Shown: positions 6,055-12,550 of the stretch, piece after piece
Layout of the letters: the number at the start of each line of letters is the position of its first letter
How positions within the stretch are numbered: the first letter of the stretch is position 1
DNA from: Candidatus Iainarchaeum sp.
GTDB taxonomy: Archaea > Iainarchaeota > Iainarchaeia > Iainarchaeales > JAAZKV01
Assembly (NCBI GenBank): GCA_018691995.1
Contig: JABHJM010000044.1
Coordinates: forward strand, 1-13,669
Direction: 5' to 3'
DNA length: 13,669 nt
The notes under the pieces: model-generated
Told to the model about the DNA's origin: nothing
Seen by the model: the letters and a program-made list of their open reading frames with translations, nothing else
The model's database searches: none
Translations under genes and position numbers: made by a program

Positions 6055-6870
6055 ATGGATTTATATGAAGAGCTACAAGATCTAATGATAAAACATCATT
6101 TTAGACCAAGTAAAAAACTCTCACAATTCTATTGTATTAATGAAGCACTCCTTCGTTTTCTTGTCCATGAAGCAGAAATTACTTCAAAAGATATTGTACT
6201 TGAAATTGGTCCTGGTACAGGATTTTTGACAAAACTTTTACTTGAAAAAGCAAATGTTGTTGCAATTGAAAAAGATGAAATAATGATTGAACTCTTAGAA
6301 GAAAAATTTAAAGAAGAAATAACAAGTGGAAAATTAAATTTGATTCATGGAAGTGCTACTGACTCTGATTACAACAAACTTGGAATAACAAAAGTTGTTT
6401 CTCTTCCGCCATACCACTTGTCAACTGAACTTATGTTAAAAATTTCATTAGCAAAAAAAGTTAAAAAAGCAATAATTGTTTTTGATGCTGGTTTTGTTGA
6501 AAAATTAACTGCATTTGAGGGAATGAGAGAATATAATGCTATGACAGTTCTTGTAAATTTGAATGCAAAAGTTCACGTTCTTGAAAGTATTGAAAAAACT
6601 TCATTTTTCCCAAAACCAAATTGTCAAAGTGTTGTTGTTGCAATTGATTTTAATATAAAAGAAAATTCTAAAAACTTTTATTTATTTTTAAAAGAATTAT
6701 TTCGTTACAAAAACAAAGATCTTACAAGAGCATTAAAACAATCACTTCCAATTTTAGAGGAAGGTAAAATTATTTCAAAAACAAATTTTAATGATCTGGG
6801 ATGTGCTCAACTTAAAGTTTATTCTCTAACTGTTGAAGAACTACTTGACGTTTATAAAAAGTTGAATTAA
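6055..6870 (+). CDS. ksgA: KsgA/Dim1-family 16S rRNA adenine dimethyltransferase, with altered catalytic motif
   Basis: 271 residues, normal length. KsgA/Dim1 dimethylates two adjacent adenines near the 3' end of small-subunit rRNA and also gates subunit maturation. The SAM site is intact: VLEIGPGTGFLT (about 48-59) and AIEKDE (about 70-75). TSFFPKPNCQSVVV and the C-terminal helical domain also fit. Two conserved elements are altered. Motif IV, normally NLPY, is LPPY (117-120), in the context VVS-LPPY-HLST that aligns without gaps, so the catalytic Asn is Leu. The N-terminal GQ(N/H)F loop is SQFY (23-26). The protein may bind pre-30S but methylate poorly or not at all. GTGAG precedes the ATG. 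It lies 31 bases after DUF655 and its stop overlaps the convergent Nudix gene by 4 bases. Confidence 0.92.
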   Translation: MDLYEELQDLMIKHHFRPSKKLSQFYCINEALLRFLVHEAEITSKDIVLEIGPGTGFLTKLLLEKANVVAIEKDEIMIELLEEKFKEEITSGKLNLIHGSATDSDYNKLGITKVVSLPPYHLSTELMLKISLAKKVKKAIIVFDAGFVEKLTAFEGMREYNAMTVLVNLNAKVHVLESIEKTSFFPKPNCQSVVVAIDFNIKENSKNFYLFLKELFRYKNKDLTRALKQSLPILEEGKIISKTNFNDLGCAQLKVYSLTVEELLDVYKKLN

Positions 6871-7526
6871 TCGTTTAATTCGTGTCGACCTTTTGGTTTG
6901 ATTGGTCTAATATAATCAGAAAATTTATCTAAAATATATTTAATGTCATCAGTAAACTCATCAGGATTCTTTTTTATTTCATCCTCAAGTTCATCAAGTG
7001 CGAACACTTGTATTCCACAAGATTCCTGATCCATAAATCTTATTGTCCCATCATAATATCCAATATAAAACTGAGTCATGCTTGGTTCAGTCCAAACTTT
7101 TCCATCTTTTTGTTTTCTATTTGATTTGTTAAAATCAAGATATGATAATTTAGTTAATATCCCAAGAACATGTAAATCTGTTGTTACTACTGAAATCTCA
7201 AATTCTGGTTTACTTACTGTTGTTGCTGGAATTCCAAGTTCTTCAGCACATTCTTTAAGCATTGTTAAATCAAAGCTATCTCCTTTTGTAACATGTCCGC
7301 CAACAGTTTTATCCCACATTCCAGCATTATCTCCTTTCCATTTGCTTCGTCTTTGAAGAATTACTCTACCAGTTGAGGTCATTAAAATAAGTTTAACTGC
7401 CTTATGTCTGCTTGTTACTTTTCCATTTTCAAAAAATTCTTTTCTTTGAGTTTGATGGAATTTCTTTTTTTCCATTGAACCAATAAGTTCTCCTTCATCA
7501 GAGAACATTTCAAGTAATTCAGCCAT
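6867..7526 (-). CDS. Nudix hydrolase, isopentenyl-diphosphate isomerase-like
   Basis: 219 residues. The N-terminal half looks like the IDI/YfcD branch of Nudix proteins (LLEMFSDEGELIGS, SRHKAVKLILMTSTGRVILQRRSK, GMWDKTVGGHV). The Nudix box spans 77-99: G-x5-D-x7-KE-C-A-EELGI, with D83 for the usual first Glu and K91 for the Arg, while the metal-binding EE pair is kept. Type I IPP isomerase needs a Cys just before GH (NSVCGH in E. coli); here it is TVGGH. A hydrolase acting on a nucleoside- or prenyl-diphosphate is therefore more likely than an isomerase; the substrate cannot be read from sequence. The start is ATG 7526, with TTGAT four bases before it and a TATA-like CTTTTTTAAGC about 35 bases upstream. 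It is convergent with ksgA. Confidence 0.82.
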   Translation of the reverse strand: MAELLEMFSDEGELIGSMEKKKFHQTQRKEFFENGKVTSRHKAVKLILMTSTGRVILQRRSKWKGDNAGMWDKTVGGHVTKGDSFDLTMLKECAEELGIPATTVSKPEFEISVVTTDLHVLGILTKLSYLDFNKSNRKQKDGKVWTEPSMTQFYIGYYDGTIRFMDQESCGIQVFALDELEDEIKKNPDEFTDDIKYILDKFSDYIRPIKPKGRHELND

Positions 7527-7554
7527 TATTATCAACTAAGTTTATCTATGAAAA

Positions 7555-7566
7555 AGCTTAAAAAAG
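7555..7566 (-). promoter_or_regulatory. Candidate TATA box of the Nudix gene
   Basis: Read on the minus strand, CTTTTTTAAGC inside the palindromic context AGCTTAAAAAAGCT is centred about 35 bases before ATG 7526. It lies in the 52-base gap behind AMP phosphorylase and would give a leader of about 9 bases containing TTGAT, so the Nudix gene need not depend on read-through. Confidence 0.45.
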
Positions 7567-7578
7567 CTAGATTTGCCT

Positions 7579-9099
7579 TTATCTCACAGTACTAAGAATT
7601 ATTTTCTTAAATGTAAAAGGATTATTTTCCATAGCATAATTGTAAGCACTTGCAAGTTTTATTTCATTCTCAGCATAAATTGTGAATAAAACTTCTCCTT
7701 TTTTTACTTTGTCACCTTCAATTTTGTGAAGCATTAGTCCGGCTAGTTTGTTTGCTGGTGCACCTGCAGTTCTAGCAATAGTAGTGAGTGCTTTAACATT
7801 TGCTTTTGAAATTACTCCTTCTTCTGTTGATTTTACAACTTTATTCATCCCTGACAAAATTATTTGATTACTTGAATTAACTTTTCCACCCTGTGCTTTA
7901 ATTATTTCTTTCATTTTTTTAAGAGCTTGACCTGATTCAAGTATTTCAAGAGCTTTATGAAATCCTTGACCTCTTCTACTTACTCCTGCAAGTTCAAATA
8001 ATGCTCCTGCAAGTTCACAACTTTTTTGAGCTAGATTGTCAAACCTTATTCCTTCCAAAATTTCCATTGCATATTTTGTTTCAAGAGCAGGACCAAATGC
8101 TAATCCACTAGGTTCATCTCCATTAGTAACAACTGCTTCAATTTCCATTCCATTTTCTTTTCCTACCTCAACAAATTTCTTTGCCATTGCGAGTGCTTTT
8201 TTCTTATCTTTTATTTTAACATTTTCTCCAACAGGAATATCAATTACAACATATTTACTTCCAACACTTGCTTTCTTTGCAAGCACTGAAGCGATTAACA
8301 TTCCTTCTGGGTCAAGTGCTAAAGGGTGTCTTATTTTAATTATTTTATCATCAGCTGGAGCAAGGTCTACTGCCCCTCCCCAAGTAATAACTCCACCAAT
8401 TTTTTTTGTAATTGATTTTATTTTATCAAAAGAAAGATCTATTGGTGCAAGAATTTCCATTGCATCAGCAGTTCCAGCTGCACTTGTAATACTTCTTGAA
8501 GAAGTTTTTGGTATATATAGTCCAGCAGAAGCAACAATTGGAACTATTATCATTGTTGCGCGTCCATTAACTCCGCCAATACTATGTTTGTCAACAATTG
8601 GTTTAACAGCAAAATTTATTTTTTTTCCATTTCCAATCAAAGCTTTTGTCATTGAAGTTGTTTCTTCTAAATCAAAACCTTTCATATAAACTGCTGCCAT
8701 AAAAGCACTTGCTTCAATATCACTAAGTCTTGAATCTGCAATATCTTTTACAATTGTTTTAAGTTCTTCAGAAGAAAGTTTTTCTCCATTTAATTTCTTT
8801 TTAATTAAATCAACACTGTCAAGTCTTCCAGTTGGTTTTACATTAACTTTATCATTTGTATTTGCATTAATCGACTTAGTCACTTCTTGAAATAGACCTA
8901 TTGAATCTTCTTTTACAAAATCTTTTGTAACATCAATGATAACAACACAGCGTTTCTTTGTTCTTTTATTTTCAATTTCAACTCTATCCCCTGCAAAAAC
9001 TCCAAATTCTTTAGCATCAATTTCGTTTAAGACACAAACAAATTTGCCAGTACTAACTGGAAATAATTTTACTTTTAGGTCTTGGGAATAATCACTCAT
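7579..9099 (-). CDS. deoA: AMP phosphorylase (archaeal thymidine phosphorylase family)
   Basis: 506 residues, the length of archaeal AMP phosphorylases and longer than bacterial DeoA because of an N-terminal domain (about 1-85, including LKVKLFPVSTGK and FAGDRVEI). The enzyme phosphorolyses AMP and other NMPs to ribose 1,5-bisphosphate plus base. Family motifs are the KHSIGGVNGRATM phosphate loop (171-183), SRSITSAAGTADAMEIL, WGGAVDLAPADD, GDEPSG and RTAGAPANKLAG. The loop is usually GGVPGNK-T; here it is GGVNGRAT, a modest deviation. It is divergent from tyrS over 58 bases, sharing a TTATAA element whose centre lies about 32 bases before its ATG. The gene for the next pathway step, ribose-1,5-bisphosphate isomerase, lies just beyond tyrS. 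Bacterial-type thymidine phosphorylase is the alternative, made unlikely by the N-domain and context. Confidence 0.93.
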   Translation of the reverse strand: MSDYSQDLKVKLFPVSTGKFVCVLNEIDAKEFGVFAGDRVEIENKRTKKRCVVIIDVTKDFVKEDSIGLFQEVTKSINANTNDKVNVKPTGRLDSVDLIKKKLNGEKLSSEELKTIVKDIADSRLSDIEASAFMAAVYMKGFDLEETTSMTKALIGNGKKINFAVKPIVDKHSIGGVNGRATMIIVPIVASAGLYIPKTSSRSITSAAGTADAMEILAPIDLSFDKIKSITKKIGGVITWGGAVDLAPADDKIIKIRHPLALDPEGMLIASVLAKKASVGSKYVVIDIPVGENVKIKDKKKALAMAKKFVEVGKENGMEIEAVVTNGDEPSGLAFGPALETKYAMEILEGIRFDNLAQKSCELAGALFELAGVSRRGQGFHKALEILESGQALKKMKEIIKAQGGKVNSSNQIILSGMNKVVKSTEEGVISKANVKALTTIARTAGAPANKLAGLMLHKIEGDKVKKGEVLFTIYAENEIKLASAYNYAMENNPFTFKKIILSTVR

Positions 9100-9128
9100 T
9101 TGAATCGTATGGATTACACAATTAGTGT

Positions 9129-9134
9129 TTATAA
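9129..9134. promoter_or_regulatory. Shared bidirectional TATA element between AMP phosphorylase and tyrS
   Basis: The palindrome TTATAA, in the context GTTTATAATTG, is the only strong TATA candidate in the 58-base divergent gap. Its centre lies about 26 bases before the tyrS ATG (9158) and about 32 bases before the AMP phosphorylase ATG (9099). These distances predict a leaderless tyrS mRNA and a leader of about 5 bases on the other side. No GTGAT-type site at the standard spacing precedes either start. Confidence 0.5.
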
Positions 9135-9157
9135 TTGTTTTGGAAATTGATTAGTTT

Positions 9158-10231
9158 ATGGACATAGAAAAGAGAATGGCTCTTGTAAAGGAAGTTGGAG
9201 AAGAAATCCTAACAGAAGAAGAATTACGAACACTACTTGAAACAAAAAAGAACCCTATTGCGTATGATGGTTTTGAACCAAGCGGACAAATGCATATTGC
9301 ACAAGGTGTGTTAAGAGCAATTAATATTAACAAAATGATTGATGCTGGTTTTACTTTTAAAATGTGGGTTGCTGATTGGTTTGCTTGGGCAAATAACAAA
9401 CTTGGAGGAAATTTAGAAAATATTCAAGTTGCTGGAGAATACTTAATTGAAATTTGGAAAACTACTGGAATGAATCTTGATAAAGTTAAATTTGTGTGGG
9501 CAAATGATGCAATGGGAGACCCTGAATATTGGAAAATTGTTATGAATGTTGCAACAAAAAATTCTCTTGCAAGAATTACAAGATGTTCACAAATAATGGG
9601 AAGAACACAAAAAGATGCATTAAAAGCTTCACAAATATTTTATCCTTGTATGCAATGTGCAGATATATTTTATTTAAACGCAGATGCAACACAACTTGGA
9701 ATGGATCAGCGAAAAGTAAATGTTTTGGCACGCGAGGTTGGAGAAAAACTTGGTTACTACAAACCAGTTGTTATTTCTAATCACATGATTGCAGGCTTAA
9801 AAGAAGTAAAAACAGAATCAGAAGGCGCTGAAAGAGCAATTGCTAAAAAAATGTCAAAGAGTAATCCAGACTCAGCAATATTCATGACTGATACAACAAA
9901 AGACATCCAAAGAAAAATTTCAAAAGCATTTTGTCCTGAAAAAATTGCACTTGAAAATCCAATTCTTGAATACAATAAATATATGGTGTTTGAAAGATTT
10001 GATAGTGTAAAAATTGAACGACCTGATAAATTTGGCGGAGATGTTTTGTACAAAACTTATGCTGAAATGGAATCTGATTTTACTACTGGGAAATTACACC
10101 CAATGGATCTTAAAACTGCTACAGCAAGTTATATCGACAAGTTGATTGAACCAACAAGGAAACACTTTGAAAAGAATACCAAAGCAAAAGATCTTTTAGA
10201 ACAAGTTCAAAGCTTTCAAATAACTAGATAA
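9158..10231 (+). CDS. tyrS: Tyrosyl-tRNA synthetase, archaeal/eukaryotic type
   Basis: 357 residues; charges tRNA-Tyr with tyrosine. The class I catalytic core has YDGFEPSGQMHIAQG with the HIGH-equivalent HIAQ at 46-49, ITRCSQIMGR (140-149), FYPCMQCADIF (161-171), QLGMDQRKVN (179-188) and KMSKS (231-235) followed by NPDSAIFM. A C-terminal anticodon-binding helical region follows. There is no bacterial S4 domain and no EMAP-like tail, as in minimal archaeal enzymes. HIAQG, ITRCSQIMGR and YPCMQCADIF read closer to plant and protist cytosolic TyrRS, as I recall them, than to the Methanocaldococcus enzyme (HLGH). About ten extra residues (218-229) precede KMSKS. It ends 3 bases before the stop of the convergent isomerase gene. 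Confidence 0.96.
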   Translation: MDIEKRMALVKEVGEEILTEEELRTLLETKKNPIAYDGFEPSGQMHIAQGVLRAININKMIDAGFTFKMWVADWFAWANNKLGGNLENIQVAGEYLIEIWKTTGMNLDKVKFVWANDAMGDPEYWKIVMNVATKNSLARITRCSQIMGRTQKDALKASQIFYPCMQCADIFYLNADATQLGMDQRKVNVLAREVGEKLGYYKPVVISNHMIAGLKEVKTESEGAERAIAKKMSKSNPDSAIFMTDTTKDIQRKISKAFCPEKIALENPILEYNKYMVFERFDSVKIERPDKFGGDVLYKTYAEMESDFTTGKLHPMDLKTATASYIDKLIEPTRKHFEKNTKAKDLLEQVQSFQITR

Positions 10232-10234
10232 AAT

Positions 10235-11164
10235 TTAGAGTTTTAAAAAATCTAATTCATGTTTGTCAAGATTTAATGAATCATATAATTTTGATGATAA
10301 AACTTCTGGAGGAAAAACTCCTTTTTCACAAATTATTCCTTCAATTAGTGAAGAATCAGTTCGATCAAATGCAGGATTTGCCACAGCAACTTTTGAAATC
10401 TTTTTTGGTAATACTTCACTTAATGCTCTTTGTTCTATTGGTTCATCGTTACCAAAAAATGATGATGGTTCAAATTTATGAGTGCTTGTAACCGCATAAT
10501 GCTTAGTGTCATATCGCTTACAAAGTGTTGAAATTTGATTTGTTCCAATTTTGTTTACAACATCACCATCTGCTAACAAAGCATCTGCTCCAGTAAAAAA
10601 GAAATCACATTTTTTTAGAACTGTTGAAGCGGCATTATCAATAATTAGTGTTGTTTTTATTCCAGCTTTTGAGAGATCACTTGCAGTCATTCTTCCTTGG
10701 AATAATGGTCTTGTTTCAAGACAATAAACATGATCAATATTTTTCTTTGCGCGAATTAACACATCAATCACTGAATGGGAATGACATAGAGTCATTATTG
10801 TTGAACCTTTTGGAATTAATTTTGCTCCATACTTAGACATCTTTTTCATTGCTTGTTTTCTATTCAATCCATACCCCTCATCAGTTTTTTTAATAATTTT
10901 TTTCATTTGTTCAACAGACAAATGTTTTCCTGAAATACTTTTCTTTAATATTCTAATTCCTGTTCTAAGTGCGGGTTCAGTTGGACGAGCGTCAAATAGA
11001 ATTTTTGCATTTTTTAAAAATTCTTTTCTAAAAAGAGTTGGATTTGTTTGTTTACTATTTAGTGTTTGGGAAACAAGTGCATTAATTGCTTTCTCACGCA
11101 CCTTGCTTGCACCTTGTATTTTAAGCGCCTTTATCTTTTTTGCTGTTATTTTTACTGAATCCAT
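10235..11164 (-). CDS. Ribose-1,5-bisphosphate isomerase (eIF2B-related family)
   Basis: 309 residues from ATG 11164. The enzyme converts ribose 1,5-bisphosphate, the product of AMP phosphorylase, to ribulose 1,5-bisphosphate. It belongs to the eIF2B alpha/MTNA superfamily. Signatures from the N-terminus are KIQGASKVR, DARPTEPALR, IMTLCHSHSV with the likely catalytic Cys, ETRPLFQGRMTA, FTGADALL with the likely catalytic Asp, VVNKIGT, KFEPSSF and NPAFDRT. These line up with the Thermococcus enzyme as I recall it (THCHS, ETRPKWQGKITA, GADS, NPAFDVT). The frame extends to a TTG at 11203, but the candidate promoter falls near 11223, TTGAT lies just before 11164, and the Thermococcus protein starts at the equivalent point; ATG 11167 is also possible. 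A translation factor eIF2B subunit is the alternative, less likely given the retained Cys and Asp. Confidence 0.87.
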   Translation of the reverse strand: MDSVKITAKKIKALKIQGASKVREKAINALVSQTLNSKQTNPTLFRKEFLKNAKILFDARPTEPALRTGIRILKKSISGKHLSVEQMKKIIKKTDEGYGLNRKQAMKKMSKYGAKLIPKGSTIMTLCHSHSVIDVLIRAKKNIDHVYCLETRPLFQGRMTASDLSKAGIKTTLIIDNAASTVLKKCDFFFTGADALLADGDVVNKIGTNQISTLCKRYDTKHYAVTSTHKFEPSSFFGNDEPIEQRALSEVLPKKISKVAVANPAFDRTDSSLIEGIICEKGVFPPEVLSSKLYDSLNLDKHELDFLKL

Positions 11165-11215
11165 CATATCAATTAATGTTTTCTTATTTAATAATCTTTC
11201 CAATTAGCCAATAAG

Positions 11216-11228
11216 AAACGTTTTTATT
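11216..11228. promoter_or_regulatory. AT-rich divergent promoter region between the isomerase and coiled-coil genes
   Basis: AACGTTTTTATTG is the only TATA-like tract in the gap. Centred near 11223, it is about 27 bases before ATG 11250 on the plus strand. On the minus strand it predicts a start near 11197, giving a leader of about 33 bases before ATG 11164. It therefore supports the shorter start for both genes. Weak sequence match; assigned mainly by spacing. Confidence 0.35.
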
Positions 11229-11249
11229 GTGGAAATGTGTTCTCATTTC

Positions 11250-11981
11250 ATGAACAGGAAAATAACAACTGCAATTATCATAATAGCAATATTAGCATTG
11301 ATTGTATCCTTGCCTTTTGCAGAACAAATTATCCCAAAAGAGTTGTATGCAGAATATGGTGTACTCATTATGATTGTTCCTGTTATTGTTCTAATTGTGC
11401 TTTTAATTATTATTGGAAGTGTTATTGAAAAGATTGCTAATAAAAAACCAAAACTAGAAGATCAAAGAAATGAACTTGTACAAGAGTTAAAAATTGCAGA
11501 AAAACAATTTCTTAAACATAAAATTGATAAAAAAACATATGATGGTATTTCAAAGAAAAAGAATTCTAAATTAATTGAAGTTGAAAGTAATATTGATTCA
11601 CAAAAAAAAGGATCACTTAGTGAAAAAGAAGTAAAAAAATTAGATGGTATTTCAAAAAATAAACAAAAAGTGCTAAAAGGATTGCTTGAACAAAAACACA
11701 AAAAGGTTCATGAATTAAAAATTACAGAAAAAAGTTATTTGAAAAGAAAAATTGATGAAAAAACATTTAAGCAAATTAGATCCAAGATTAGTGAAGAGTT
11801 AATTTCTATTGATAGTAAAATAAAGATTATTCAAACAACTGAACAAATTAAATCACTTGAAATGGAATTAAAAACTGGAGCAAAGGAAATTGCAAAACAA
11901 AAAAAATCTTCTGATAAAAGAAAAAAACAATTAACTGAACTTGAAATGCTTGAAGAAGATCTTCTTTCACAAATGAGATAA
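11250..11981 (+). CDS. Membrane-anchored coiled-coil protein with internal repeat, unknown function
   Basis: 243 residues from ATG 11250 (earlier in-frame starts: GTG 11229, ATG 11235). Two hydrophobic segments (about 5-21 and 37-59) with a short loop form a hairpin anchor with N-terminus and C-terminus on the same side. From about 65 to the end the protein is charged (Lys/Glu), helical and probably coiled-coil. A 38-residue unit beginning ELKI.EK..LK.KID.KT occurs at 79-116 and 155-192 with 19 identical positions. A shorter DGISK-K motif recurs about 34 residues apart between them. The KID-KT-Y/F pattern recalls the short SHOCT-type helical motifs, but this is only a resemblance. It stands alone and is convergent with the flavodoxin-like gene 4 bases away. 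Function is not recognised; a membrane-tethered scaffold is a guess. Confidence 0.8.
   Translation: MNRKITTAIIIIAILALIVSLPFAEQIIPKELYAEYGVLIMIVPVIVLIVLLIIIGSVIEKIANKKPKLEDQRNELVQELKIAEKQFLKHKIDKKTYDGISKKKNSKLIEVESNIDSQKKGSLSEKEVKKLDGISKNKQKVLKGLLEQKHKKVHELKITEKSYLKRKIDEKTFKQIRSKISEELISIDSKIKIIQTTEQIKSLEMELKTGAKEIAKQKKSSDKRKKQLTELEMLEEDLLSQMR
11484..11825 (+). repeat. Internal tandem duplication in the coiled-coil protein gene
   Basis: Two 114-base copies (11484-11597 and 11712-11825), offset 228 bases (76 codons), encode helical units sharing 19 of 38 residues. The DNA is still recognisably similar, for example GAGTTAAAAATTGCAGAAAA and GAATTAAAAATTACAGAAAA. This suggests a fairly recent duplication within the gene. 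Confidence 0.8.
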
Positions 11982-11985
11982 CTTA

Positions 11986-12459
11986 TCAAACTTGTATTGA
12001 TTCAATAAAAGCATCGACTTCTTTTAATTTTCTTTCATCAAATTCAAAAATACTAGAAAAAACTTTACTTCCAATCACTTTACACCCATTCATTGACAAT
12101 AAAGATGACATTTTTTTGATTGCTTTTCCTGGAAGACCTATCCCTGTTGCAAAGAGTATTACTTTTTTTTCATTTGCTTTTGGAAGAGAACGAATATATG
12201 CATTCACTGCTGGGACTGAAGTAAATGAAACAATTTGTGTTCCAATAACAATAATATCATAACTCGAAATTGATTTTGGCATACTGCTAAGTTCTAATTT
12301 TTTTTCTTTTTTAAATTGTTTTTTTATTTCCATTTCTTCTTTGAGTTTTATTTCTTTTATTGTTACCTTAAACTTTTTTTTCTCAAAACTAGTTTGCATT
12401 CTCTTCGCAACTTTTGCAACTTCTCCTTTTGAATAGTATGTAATTAGAACTTTTTTCAT
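11986..12459 (-). CDS. Flavodoxin-like protein with degenerate FMN phosphate loop
   Basis: 157 residues. Fold signatures are the first strand KKVLITYYSKGEVAKVAKRM, the central SSYDIIVIGTQIVSFTSVPAVNAYI and the strand KKVILFATGIGLPGKAIKKM. These match the order of flavodoxin-domain proteins (YYS-TGNT-KVA, D-I-GTPVW...P, FATSGG). The phosphate-binding loop, usually S/T-x-T-G-x-T, is S10-K-G-E-V, one residue short and without the final Thr, so FMN binding may be weak or altered. The middle (about 40-60) is very Lys/Glu-rich. The frame runs back to an ATG at 12531, but homology begins at 12459. The TATA-like CTTTTAAT centred about 25 bases upstream makes 12459 a leaderless start. An electron-transfer or quinone-reductase-like role is inferred from fold only. 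Confidence 0.8.
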   Translation of the reverse strand: MKKVLITYYSKGEVAKVAKRMQTSFEKKKFKVTIKEIKLKEEMEIKKQFKKEKKLELSSMPKSISSYDIIVIGTQIVSFTSVPAVNAYIRSLPKANEKKVILFATGIGLPGKAIKKMSSLLSMNGCKVIGSKVFSSIFEFDERKLKEVDAFIESIQV

Positions 12460-12480
12460 ATCATAATTAGAGGCAAAGAT

Positions 12481-12488
12481 ATTAAAAG
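12481..12488 (-). promoter_or_regulatory. TATA box of the flavodoxin-like gene
   Basis: CTTTTAAT on the minus strand is centred about 25 bases before ATG 12459, the spacing expected for a leaderless transcript. It excludes the longer in-frame start at 12531, which would lie upstream of the promoter. Confidence 0.5.
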
Positions 12489-12550
12489 AGAAAATCGCGG
12501 GAAAAAACTTTAAAAGGTCTTTGCCCCGCAAATAATTTTTTTTAAAATAA

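Noticed and set aside
8036..8689. 217-codon plus-strand frame inside AMP phosphorylase
   Set aside because: It runs opposite a long, well-conserved enzyme, has no family signature, no promoter and no ribosome binding site; chance open frame.
11165..11203. TTG start for the ribose-1,5-bisphosphate isomerase
   Set aside because: The TTG would lie at or before the predicted transcript start. Homologues begin at the internal Met, which has TTGAT just upstream.
12460..12531. Upstream extension of the flavodoxin-like protein (24 extra residues)
   Set aside because: The extra residues show no homology, the TATA box lies inside them, and fold homology begins at the ATG at 12459.
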